Below, in pieces: positions 1-5,344 of a stretch of 5,344 nucleotides of DNA. Location: assembly GCA_016929775.1 (NCBI GenBank), contig JAFGIE010000163.1, forward strand, positions 1 through 5,344. Direction: 5' to 3'. The stretch is from Anaerolineae bacterium. GTDB taxonomy: Bacteria; Chloroflexota; Anaerolineae; JAFGEY01. Below the pieces are notes generated by a model that saw nothing but the letters and a program-made list of their open reading frames with translations, was not told the origin of the DNA and searched no databases. The number at the start of each line of letters is the position of its first letter. Positions within the stretch are counted from its first letter, which is position 1. The translations under genes and the position numbers were made by a program.

Positions 1-1
1 C

Positions 2-1321
2 TTAGGCGCCTGTCTGCGGGGCCGGATCGCCAGCCTGCCGCGCCGCGGCGCGTGCCCTGCCCTGCTCCTCGATCTGCATGATCGCCGGGATGAAAAACCC
101 AGCTATGCCCATGACGATGCCGGTTGCGCCGCCGACGATGAACCACACGCCCACCCCGAGGGCATCCGACACGGGCCCTGCGACCGCCAGGCCGAGCGGC
201 GAGGCAAATCCCGACATGCTGCCGACGATCATGAACACCCGCCCCTGCATGTCCGGGCTGATCACGCTCTGCAGCAGCGCGTTGACGGGCCCATTCGTGA
301 TCGGGTTCATCACTCCTGCCAGGAACATCCCCCCCAGCGCCATCCCAAAGGCAGCCGTCGGCGTGAGCCCGACGAGCAGGAACCCGAGCCCCATGCCGAT
401 CGCACCGACCATGGTGGTCACGATGCGATTCCGGAACCCACCCCACGCGCTGAGGATCACGCCCCCGGCGACAAAGCCGATCCCCCACGCCGAGTTCATC
501 CAGCCGAGCTGTAGCACATCGCCCTGCAAGTGTTGGGTGACAAAGAGCGGCAGAAGCGACATGGCGGGGTGGATCAAAAAGTTGAGCACGGTCGCCAAGG
601 TCAGCATGAGGAACATGCCGGGCCAATGCCAGATATAGGCAAAGCCCTCGCGCACGTCTTGCCACAGCGAGCGCGTGACTGCCCGCGCCGCGGCATCCGC
701 CTGATGCGGCGCCGGACGGTGCGGGGCGGGCTGGGGCACGTGTACGAAGAAGAGTGGGATGATGGCAAAGGCGGCGGTGATCACGTCGATGCCCATGATC
801 CAGTGCAGGGGCAGGAGGCCCATGAGAAAGGCGCCGAGTGGGGGTGTGACGATGGTCAGCACGCCGTACAGCGTCTGGTTCATGCCCGCCACGCGCGCCA
901 GCTGCTCCTCGGGAACCATGAGCGAGGTCGAGGCCTGCATCGCGGGGTGGTGAAAGGCGCCGCCCACGGCGCGGATGAACGTGATCACGTAGACGTGCCA
1001 CACCTGGAGCGCGTCGATCCAGAACAGGTACGCCAACCAGGCAGAAAAGAGCGCGATGAGCGTGTCGGCGACGATCATGATCCGGCGCCGGTTCCAGCGG
1101 TCGACCAGCGCCCCGATAAAGGGCCCAAGCAGGACGCTCGGCAGCAGCGCGACGATGCTCGAGGTCGCCAGGACGGTGCCCGAGCCCGTGCGCTGGGTGA
1201 GCCACCACACGAGCGCAAAGCCGCCCGCCCGGCTGCCGACCAGCGAGAGCGCCTGACCGACCCAGATCGTAAAAAAGACCGGCGCCCACCTCGTGCTACG
1301 CGCCTCGTGCGCGGATGTCAT
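2..1321 (-). CDS. MFS efflux transporter (MFS_3 / macrolide-exporter-like)
   Basis: A 439-residue inner-membrane protein, predicted to export a small hydrophobic compound by proton antiport; the substrate cannot be read from sequence. Seen: about 12 hydrophobic segments in two halves split by a polar, Pro/His/Ala-rich loop at about residues 195-225. The first half carries MFS motif A (residues 70-80, GALVDRWNRRR). The second half carries SPDMQGRVFMIVGSM at about 355-369, which resembles the DxxRGRV element of the MFS_3 (EntS/MefA-like) family. The tail from about 417 is charged and cytoplasmic. Length is normal for the family. I chose the ATG at 1319-1321 because GGAGGG lies 8 nt upstream on the minus strand; an in-frame ATG at 1387 would add 22 Arg-rich residues with no such site. 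The gene is divergent from the acetyltransferase. Family is confident; drug specificity is not. Confidence 0.93.
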   Translation of the reverse strand: MTSAHEARSTRWAPVFFTIWVGQALSLVGSRAGGFALVWWLTQRTGSGTVLATSSIVALLPSVLLGPFIGALVDRWNRRRIMIVADTLIALFSAWLAYLFWIDALQVWHVYVITFIRAVGGAFHHPAMQASTSLMVPEEQLARVAGMNQTLYGVLTIVTPPLGAFLMGLLPLHWIMGIDVITAAFAIIPLFFVHVPQPAPHRPAPHQADAAARAVTRSLWQDVREGFAYIWHWPGMFLMLTLATVLNFLIHPAMSLLPLFVTQHLQGDVLQLGWMNSAWGIGFVAGGVILSAWGGFRNRIVTTMVGAIGMGLGFLLVGLTPTAAFGMALGGMFLAGVMNPITNGPVNALLQSVISPDMQGRVFMIVGSMSGFASPLGLAVAGPVSDALGVGVWFIVGGATGIVMGIAGFFIPAIMQIEEQGRARAAARQAGDPAPQTGA

Positions 1322-1393
1322 CGCTCTATCCCTCCGTGTTCGCCTCGTGCTCTCCACACTTGCCGCCCGACGTGCAGCGGGCCACACCGCAAC

Positions 1394-1404
1394 AGGACTG
1401 TCCT
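1394..1404. promoter_or_regulatory. Small dyad in the MFS leader
   Basis: AGGACTGTCCT is a perfect 5-bp inverted repeat around one central base. It lies about 7-17 nt downstream of the predicted MFS transcription start. The position suits a repressor site or a tiny hairpin, but the arms are short and it could be chance. Confidence 0.2.
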
Positions 1405-1417
1405 AGGCAACGCTGCC

Positions 1418-1447
1418 AGTATACCCGATCCTGCACGGTCCTGCCTA
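1418..1447 (-). promoter_or_regulatory. Candidate sigma70 promoter of the MFS gene
   Basis: Read on the minus strand, TAGGCA (1442-1447, 4 of 6 to TTGACA) lies 18 nt before TATACT (1418-1423, 5 of 6 to TATAAT). The predicted start is near 1411, giving a leader of about 90 nt. The -35 element falls inside the first 46-bp repeat, where that copy has TGCCTA on the plus strand and copies 2-4 and 6 have TACCTA. This is a moderate match only. Confidence 0.4.
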
Positions 1448-1716
1448 TCCGCAGCCCACCGTTCGCCCATCAGCTGCGCGCCGCGCCTACCTATCCGCAG
1501 CCCGCCGTTCGGCCCTTCGCTGCGCGCCGCGCCTACCTATCCGCAGCTCACCGTTTGGCCATTCGCTGCGCGCCGCGCCTACCTATCCGCAGCTCACCGT
1601 TTGGCCCTTCGCTGCGCGCCGCGCCTACCTGTTCTCAGCCCGCCGTTCGGCCATTCGCTGCGCGCCGCGCCTACCTATCCGCAGCTCACCGTTTGGTCAT
1701 TCGCTGCGCGCCGCGC
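1441..1716. repeat. Tandem array of six 46-bp units
   Basis: Six head-to-tail copies, all exactly 46 bp, begin at 1441, 1487, 1533, 1579, 1625 and 1671. Each starts CTACCTATCC or a variant and ends CGCTGCGCGCCGCGC or a variant. Copies 3 and 4 differ at one base, as do copies 3 and 6. Copies 2 and 5 share a CCGCCGTTCGG middle where copies 3, 4 and 6 have TCACCGTTTGG. Copies 1 and 5 are the most diverged. There are no spacers, so this is not CRISPR. The unit has no stop codon in any plus frame, so it opens long false reading frames; 46 is not a multiple of three, so a coding role is unlikely. Sequence just past 1716 may be a decayed further copy. This array is most of the 528-bp intergenic region. 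Confidence 0.95.
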
Positions 1717-1748
1717 CCTGCACTCCGTCTGCTCCGCTGGGGCGCGAA

Positions 1749-1777
1749 TTGTGCGCTTCTCGTTCCTGCTGTACAAT
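1749..1777 (+). promoter_or_regulatory. Sigma70-type promoter of the acetyltransferase gene
   Basis: TTGTGC (1749-1754) is followed after 17 nt by TACAAT (1772-1777, 5 of 6 to consensus). Transcription would start near 1784, leaving a leader of about 65 nt before the ATG at 1850. It begins 33 bp after the last 46-bp repeat. Confidence 0.6.
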
Positions 1778-1779
1778 CC

Positions 1780-1791
1780 CAGAGGCCTCTG
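1780..1791. promoter_or_regulatory. Perfect 12-bp palindrome at the predicted start site: operator candidate
   Basis: CAGAGGCCTCTG is a gapless perfect palindrome starting 3 nt after the -10 box, centred about on the predicted transcription start. This is a common location for a repressor site. No regulator gene is in the window. As RNA it could not form a normal hairpin because it has no loop, so a DNA-binding role is the better reading. Confidence 0.4.
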
Positions 1792-1849
1792 CGCGCGACG
1801 GGCGTGCGGCGACGCCAGGCTGAGACGCCACTGCCACGAGGAGCAGACC

Positions 1850-2431
1850 ATGCCACACTATCGGAGACTGGTGGGGGAGCTGTGCTACCTCTCCCCCTGT
1901 ACCATGGACGACGCCGCGCAGTGGGTCGCCTGGCACAATGACCTGGAGGTGACGATCCCGCTGGGCGACGAGGCCTACGTCCCCTACTCGCTCGAACGCG
2001 CCCAGCAGGACCTGGGCACCGTGCTGGCAAACCAGGAGCACGTGTTCGCGATCGTCGACCTCGTCACCGATGCCGCGATCGGGCGTTGCATGCTCTTTAT
2101 GGTCGACTATGTGAACCGAACAGCCATGCTGGGCATCGTGATCGGGGACAAGGAGCACTGGGACCGTGGCTATGGGCAGGACGCGGTGCGCCTGCTCCTC
2201 GACCACGCCTTCAGCCTGCTGAATCTCAAGAGCGTCATGCTCGGCACCTTTGCGTTCAACGAACGCGCGATCCGGTGCTACAGGAAGGTTGGCTTTCGGG
2301 AGATCGGGCGACGACGCCAGGCCAGGCTCATCGCCGGGCGCGCGTACGACGTCGTCCTCATGGACATCCTCGCGGAGGAGTACCGCTCGGCCTACGTGAG
2401 CCGCCTCCTCCCGGACGGCGACACAGCCTGA
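1850..2431 (+). CDS. GNAT N-acetyltransferase, RimJ/RimL type
   Basis: A 193-residue cytosolic enzyme expected to move acetyl from acetyl-CoA to an amine. The acceptor could be a protein N-terminus, a small metabolite or an aminoglycoside-like drug; sequence does not decide. Seen: the Acetyltransf_3-like opening (YLSPCTMDDAAQWVAWHND, 13-31); the core strand at about 92-99 (AMLGIVIG); the acetyl-CoA pyrophosphate loop RGYGQDA at 106-112 with the following helix; and the N-x-x-A...CYRKVGF segment at 137-149, typical of this group. Length is usual. The start is set by GAGGAG 6 nt before the ATG at 1850, and the reading frame upstream of it is only the stop-free repeat array. The gene has its own promoter and ends 40 bp from a convergent phosphatase gene. 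It shares a control region with the divergent exporter. Confidence 0.92.
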   Translation: MPHYRRLVGELCYLSPCTMDDAAQWVAWHNDLEVTIPLGDEAYVPYSLERAQQDLGTVLANQEHVFAIVDLVTDAAIGRCMLFMVDYVNRTAMLGIVIGDKEHWDRGYGQDAVRLLLDHAFSLLNLKSVMLGTFAFNERAIRCYRKVGFREIGRRRQARLIAGRAYDVVLMDILAEEYRSAYVSRLLPDGDTA

Positions 2432-2471
2432 CCCCTTCGCTGCCGAGATGGGCAGTCAAGGGCGCCCGGGC
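2432..2471. other. Convergent junction, weak hairpin only
   Basis: These 40 bases separate two converging stop codons. CTGCC (2440-2444) and GGCAG (2451-2455) can pair around a 6-nt loop, and GCCCGGGC (2464-2471) is an 8-bp palindrome. There is no T-run on either strand, so a standard intrinsic terminator is not supported. Confidence 0.3.
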
Positions 2472-3122
2472 TCAGGACGAACGTAGGGCTGCGTCTAGGT
2501 GCGATCGGTCGTTGATCAGCGATGCCTTCAGGTGTGCGAGGCGATCGCCCTCGACCATCGTCAGGCGGGTCACGCCGGTGGGATGGATGTCCAGCGAGAC
2601 AAACACCATCGGCAGCGCCCAGTGCAGCACATCGGCCAACAGCGTCAGGATCACGCCCTTGTGACAAAAGAGGGCGATGCGTGCGTCCGTATGCTGGGTC
2701 ACGCGGTATGCGGCTCCCTGCCGGAGATAGCCATAGGAGGCCAACAGCGCATCAAAGCCCGCCCGCACGTGCGCGAACTGCTCTGCGCCCTCGGGCATCG
2801 CTCCTTTGGGCAGGTACCAGTCGTTCTGCGTCGGCAGCGGCTCGTCGCGCAGGAACATCTCGCCCGGCGCCTCCCAGAGGTATACGGGTCCGCGCTTGAT
2901 CCCGCGCTCGCGCAGCCAGTCGAGGGTCGCCGGGGTCAGCCCCAGCGTGCGCGCTGTGTGGGCGCACGTCTCGTGCGCTCGGCCCAGGGGACTGACATAC
3001 AGGTCATCCAGGCGCTCCCGTGCCAGGAACGCGGCGAGCTGTCGCGCCTCTTCGACGCCGCGCTCGGTCAGGCTGTCGTTCGCATAGTCTGGATCGCCGT
3101 GGCGGATCAACAGGATATCCAC
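2472..3122 (-). CDS. Histidine phosphatase superfamily protein (phosphoglycerate-mutase-like)
   Basis: A 216-residue soluble phosphatase or mutase of the branch-1 histidine phosphatase fold. Seen: the catalytic RHGD at 7-10, with His8 as the expected phospho-acceptor; SPLGRAHET at 44-52, where Arg48 would bind phosphate; a Glu in the DWLRERG segment (about 69-75) in the usual region of the acid; and the second catalytic His at 154 in FCHKG. All core residues are present, so it should be active. The substrate is unknown, because this fold covers mutases, sugar phosphatases and nucleotide phosphatases. The start is GTG at 3120-3122, placed directly before the first beta strand, with AAAGGA about 10 nt upstream. 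The frame stays open far upstream, but that part is antisense to the propeller gene and not coding. The gene is divergent from the propeller gene and convergent with the acetyltransferase gene. Confidence 0.92.
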   Translation of the reverse strand: MDILLIRHGDPDYANDSLTERGVEEARQLAAFLARERLDDLYVSPLGRAHETCAHTARTLGLTPATLDWLRERGIKRGPVYLWEAPGEMFLRDEPLPTQNDWYLPKGAMPEGAEQFAHVRAGFDALLASYGYLRQGAAYRVTQHTDARIALFCHKGVILTLLADVLHWALPMVFVSLDIHPTGVTRLTMVEGDRLAHLKASLINDRSHLDAALRSS

Positions 3123-3172
3123 TCGTTTGTCGTCCTTTCGCTGAGCTGTGCATCCATGGCAGCAGGCGCAGT

Positions 3173-3200
3173 ATGATAGCACAGATCGGCGAAATGTCGA
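3173..3200 (-). promoter_or_regulatory. Extended -10 promoter of the phosphatase gene
   Basis: On the minus strand, TCGACA (3195-3200, 5 of 6) lies 16 nt before TATCAT (3173-3178, 5 of 6), with a TGn extension just before the -10 box. Transcription would begin near 3166, about 44 nt before the GTG start. On the opposite strand the overlapping TATGAT (3172-3177) could serve the propeller gene, but no good -35 box precedes it. Confidence 0.6.
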
Positions 3201-3226
3201 ATCGTACAGCTGGGCAGGGAGGGTCA

Positions 3227-3256
3227 CGCTGCAGCGAACGACGCCGCAGGGCGGCG
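3227..3256 (+). promoter_or_regulatory. Palindrome and hairpin upstream of the propeller gene
   Basis: CGCTGCAGCG (3227-3236) is a perfect 10-bp palindrome. CGCCGC (3242-3247) pairs perfectly with GCGGCG (3251-3256) around a 3-nt loop. The hairpin ends 5 nt before the GGGAGG ribosome binding site at 3262-3267. There is no T-run, so it is not a terminator. It could affect translation or protect the 5' end, but GC-rich sequence makes such pairing easy. Confidence 0.3.
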
Positions 3257-3275
3257 CTCCAGGGAGGAAAGAGGG

Positions 3276-4391
3276 ATGGGCCGCGCGACAACATTGCTCC
3301 GCTTCCGGCACGTGATCGTCGACCCCCACAACCCGCCAGACCCGCACTGCAAGGCGGCAGGCGATCTGGACGGCGACGGATGCCCCGACCTGTTGGCAGC
3401 GAGCGCGTCGGGCGGCGGGCTGGACTGGTACCGCTACCCGGACTGGCGCAAGTGCCCGATCGCGGCGGGGGCCTTTACCACCGACATGGCGGTAGGCGAC
3501 ATCGACGGCGATGGGTGCCTGGACGTGGTGATCCCGAGCGACGATGGGCTGATCTGGTTTCGCAACCCGCGCGCAGCGGGCGGCGACCCAGCGTGCGACC
3601 CGTGGCAGGCGGTGAACGTAGGCCCCCAGGGCGCGCGCATGCACGACGTCGAGCTGGCGGACCTGGACGGCGACGGGCAGCTCGACATCGTCACCCGGCA
3701 CCAGTCGGGCTTTGGCAAGTGGCTGGGGAACGCCATTCACCTTTGGGTGCAGCAGACGCCAACCACGTGGCGCCACCGCACCTTCGCTTGCCCGCACGGC
3801 GAGGGCCTGGCAGTTGCCGATCTCAATGGCAACGGGCGCCCCGACATCGCGATCGGCGGGTGCTGGTACGAGAATCCGGGCGATGCGCTGGCGGGCGCGT
3901 GGGCCGAGCACGCCTACGTGGACCCTGTCCACTTTGACCGGTGCTGGACGCGCGGCGACGTCGTCGTGCAGGTCGGCGACCTGAACGGCAACGGGCGCCC
4001 CGACATCGCCCTCTCCCCAGCTGAGGGAAGTGGTCACCTGTCGTGGTTCGAGGCGCCCGACGACCCGCGCGCAGGCGACTGGATCGAGCACGTGATCGAT
4101 GCCCAGATGGACCACGCGCACGGGTTGGGCCTGGCGGACATGGACGGCGACGGCGCCCTCGACATCGTCGTCGCCAAGATGCACCAAGCCACGGCGCCGC
4201 AAGAGGTGGCGGTCTATTTCAACCGGGGCGCCGGTGCGTCGTGGGACAAGCACGTGGTGGCGACCACCGGGTCGCACAACATCGTACTCGTCGACGTGGG
4301 ATGCAGCGGGCGGATCGACATCTATGGCGCGAACTGGAACAACCGCTCGCCGACACACGGCTCGATCGAGCTGTGGCTCAACGAGGGCTGA
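3276..4391 (+). CDS. VCBS/FG-GAP-like seven-bladed beta-propeller protein, no signal peptide
   Basis: A 371-residue protein built from seven repeats of about 53 residues. Calcium-type DxDGDGxxD loops begin at D30, D75, D129, D182, D235, D288 and D340; the seventh (DVGCSGRID) is degenerate, and loops 4 and 5 are DLNGNGRPD. Most blades continue with a WY/WF-x-N/P strand (LDWYRYP, LIWFRNP, CWYENPG, LSWFEAP) and end in W-x-x-HVI (for example DWIEHVID). The N-terminus starts with that final strand (FRHVIVD), and the C-terminus stops just before where it should come (IELWLNEG), which predicts ring closure by velcro pairing. No signal peptide or membrane segment is visible, although most proteins with these loops are extracellular. 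The ATG has GGGAGG 8 nt upstream. Function is unknown; it may be an enzyme or a binding scaffold. A probable operon with the next gene suggests sugar metabolism. Confidence 0.88.
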   Translation: MGRATTLLRFRHVIVDPHNPPDPHCKAAGDLDGDGCPDLLAASASGGGLDWYRYPDWRKCPIAAGAFTTDMAVGDIDGDGCLDVVIPSDDGLIWFRNPRAAGGDPACDPWQAVNVGPQGARMHDVELADLDGDGQLDIVTRHQSGFGKWLGNAIHLWVQQTPTTWRHRTFACPHGEGLAVADLNGNGRPDIAIGGCWYENPGDALAGAWAEHAYVDPVHFDRCWTRGDVVVQVGDLNGNGRPDIALSPAEGSGHLSWFEAPDDPRAGDWIEHVIDAQMDHAHGLGLADMDGDGALDIVVAKMHQATAPQEVAVYFNRGAGASWDKHVVATTGSHNIVLVDVGCSGRIDIYGANWNNRSPTHGSIELWLNEG

Positions 4392-4447
4392 TCCGGTCCG
4401 CACACTGCGTCCAGAGACCAAGGCAGACACCCCAGGAGGCGATACCC

Positions 4448-5263
4448 ATGTTCCAACCCCGTCTCGGCGTCTCGTTACACACGATCGCCACCGATCTGAC
4501 GCCCGATCTGATGCGTGCCCTCGCCGGATCGCAGATCGCCACGCTCGAGGTCAGCGCCCGGCTGTTCGCCGACGCGGCGGTGCGCCGCGCGGCGCTGCCC
4601 CTGCTCCAGGAACTGGTCCGCGGGAGTGGAATCCGCGTGGCGACGATCCACGCCCAGTTTGGCCAGGTCTACGACCTCTCGTCGCCGGTGGAGGAGACGC
4701 AGCGTGCGGCGCACGCTACGCTCCGCGCGGCGATCGAGCTGGCGGTTGCGCTCGACGCGCAGACCGTCGTCCTCCACGCCAGTGCGGAGCCGATCGCTCC
4801 CTCTGAGCGGGCGCAGCGCTTGGCCCAAGCGCGCGCGACCCTAGGCGACGTCGTCGCTTGGTGCGCGGCAGCTGGCAGGCGCGCCGCGATCGAGCTCTTG
4901 CCGCGCACCTGCCTCGGCAACCGGGTGGAGGAGCTCGCCGCGCTGCTCGACGGCTTGGACGGCGCTGTACTGGGCGTATGCCTGGACACCAACCACCTCA
5001 TGGACCGCCCGCAGGACCTGGCGCAGACCGTGCGCACGCTCGACGAGACATTGATTGCCCTGCACATGTCCGATTACGACGGGATTGACGAGCAGCACGC
5101 GCTGCCTGGCACGGGCGTGCTCGACTGGGCATCCTTCCTCCAGGCGCTACGCGAGATCGACTACCAGGGCCCGTTCAACTATGAGTGCGGTATCCCGGGC
5201 GATAGTGTAGCGGCGCGCATCGCGGCGCTCGAGGAGAACTATCGCTGGCTCAGCGCCCTATAA
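4448..5263 (+). CDS. Sugar phosphate isomerase/epimerase-like TIM barrel (AP_endonuc_2 family)
   Basis: A 271-residue cytosolic enzyme of the xylose-isomerase-like TIM-barrel superfamily. Members interconvert sugars, keto acids or inositols by metal-assisted proton transfer; the substrate is not evident. Seen in order: the first strand GVSLHTI (7-13), ATLEVSA (31-37), ATIHAQFG (65-72), VVLHAS (107-112), AAIELLPR (146-153), GVCLDTNH (176-183), ALHMSDYDG (204-212) and FNYECG (243-248). E149, D180, H206 and E246 fit the usual divalent metal ligands, with H183 beside them, so the active site looks intact. Length is typical. The ATG is fixed by AGGAGG (4434-4439) 8 nt upstream. It lies 56 bp after the propeller gene, with no promoter or terminator seen in the gap, so both are probably one transcript. 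Confidence 0.93.
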   Translation: MFQPRLGVSLHTIATDLTPDLMRALAGSQIATLEVSARLFADAAVRRAALPLLQELVRGSGIRVATIHAQFGQVYDLSSPVEETQRAAHATLRAAIELAVALDAQTVVLHASAEPIAPSERAQRLAQARATLGDVVAWCAAAGRRAAIELLPRTCLGNRVEELAALLDGLDGAVLGVCLDTNHLMDRPQDLAQTVRTLDETLIALHMSDYDGIDEQHALPGTGVLDWASFLQALREIDYQGPFNYECGIPGDSVAARIAALEENYRWLSAL

Positions 5264-5268
5264 GTGCG

Positions 5269-5297
5269 GTGACATATGCCATGCTTTATGGTATAAT
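5269..5297 (+). promoter_or_regulatory. Strong extended -10 promoter for a downstream gene
   Basis: GTGACA (5269-5274, 5 of 6) is followed after 17 nt by a perfect TATAAT (5292-5297), with TGG just before it giving an extended -10. It begins 6 bp after the isomerase stop codon. Transcription would begin near 5304. No terminator is visible between the isomerase and this promoter, so read-through is possible. Confidence 0.75.
5275..5295. promoter_or_regulatory. Dyad overlapping the -10 box: operator candidate
   Basis: TATGCCAT (5275-5282) and ATGGTATA (5288-5295) are inverted 8-bp arms with one mismatch around a 5-bp centre. The dyad fills the promoter spacer and covers part of TATAAT, where a bound repressor would block polymerase. 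Part of the right arm is simply the -10 box, which lowers its weight. Confidence 0.35.
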
Positions 5298-5319
5298 GGA
5301 CCTATCCCGAGAGGTGCTT

Positions 5320-5344
5320 GTGCACACTGATACCCACGGGGCTC
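5320..5344 (+). CDS. Possible start of a further gene, cut by the window end
   Basis: GTG at 5320-5322 opens a frame reading VHTDTHGA to the window edge. GAGAGG (5309-5314) lies 5 nt upstream, and the promoter start near 5304 would give a short leader. In-frame ATGs at 5281 and 5296 lie in or before the -10 box and could not be used from this promoter. Eight residues are too few to name a product. Confidence 0.35.

Noticed and set aside
1441..1716. CRISPR array
   Set aside because: Units abut directly with no unique spacers, and no cas gene is near.
1430..1723. CCTGCAC at 1430-1436 and 1717-1723 as a target-site duplication around a mobile element
   Set aside because: Seven GC-rich bases can recur by chance, the left copy is separated from the array by 4 bp, and no terminal inverted repeats or transposase are present.
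530..1849. Long plus-strand open frame running into the acetyltransferase
   Set aside because: It is antisense to the exporter and then crosses the stop-free 46-bp array; the encoded sequence is low-complexity, and the GNAT domain starts only at 1850 with its own ribosome binding site.
1315..1941. Repeat-containing Arg/Ala/Pro-rich open frame across the array
   Set aside because: The unit is not a multiple of three and lacks stops in every plus frame, so the frame is open by default; it also overlaps the GNAT start out of frame.
2440..2471. Bidirectional intrinsic terminator between the convergent genes
   Set aside because: The stem has only 5 pairs and no T-run follows on either strand.
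3172..3177. TATGAT as -10 box of the propeller gene
   Set aside because: No convincing -35 box lies 16-18 nt upstream and there is no TGn extension; the same bases serve better as the minus-strand promoter.
3123..4430. 436-codon minus-strand extension upstream of the phosphatase
   Set aside because: It is exactly antisense to the propeller gene. Repeated GC-rich codons there remove stops on the other strand, and the histidine phosphatase fold begins at the GTG at 3122.

Overview
The window is GC-rich bacterial DNA. It has sigma70-type promoters (TTGACA/TATAAT-like) and clear Shine-Dalgarno sites, and it is packed with five complete genes and possibly the first codons of a sixth. The gene types (MFS_3 exporter, RimJ/RimL-type GNAT, histidine phosphatase, calcium-loop propeller, xylose-isomerase-like TIM barrel) and base composition would fit a Chloroflexota-like or other GC-rich environmental bacterium. 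That placement is an inference from style only; nothing here fixes the taxon.

Layout: 2-1321 (minus) is an MFS drug-type exporter. 1322-1849 is a 528-bp divergent intergenic region holding a tandem array of six exact-length 46-bp units (1441-1716), with an outward-facing promoter at each end. 1850-2431 (plus) is a GNAT acetyltransferase. It converges, across 40 bp, on a histidine phosphatase at 2472-3122 (minus, GTG start). A 153-bp divergent region then leads to 3276-4391 (plus), a 371-aa seven-motif calcium-loop beta-propeller without a signal peptide. 4448-5263 (plus) is a 271-aa sugar phosphate isomerase/epimerase-like TIM barrel in the same apparent operon. The last 80 bases hold a near-consensus extended -10 promoter overlapped by a dyad, followed by a possible GTG start of another gene.

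How the genes may work together: the exporter and acetyltransferase share one regulatory region and could form an efflux/modification pair, but their substrates are unknown. The propeller and TIM barrel are probably co-transcribed. The propeller looks cytosolic, is predicted to close by a velcro strand exchange, and carries His/acid residues at the same pre-loop position in most blades. This makes an enzymatic role in sugar metabolism next to the isomerase a reasonable hypothesis.

The most unusual items are the 46-bp array between two promoters, the perfect 12-bp palindrome at the predicted transcription start of the acetyltransferase gene, and the cytosolic propeller with its His ring.
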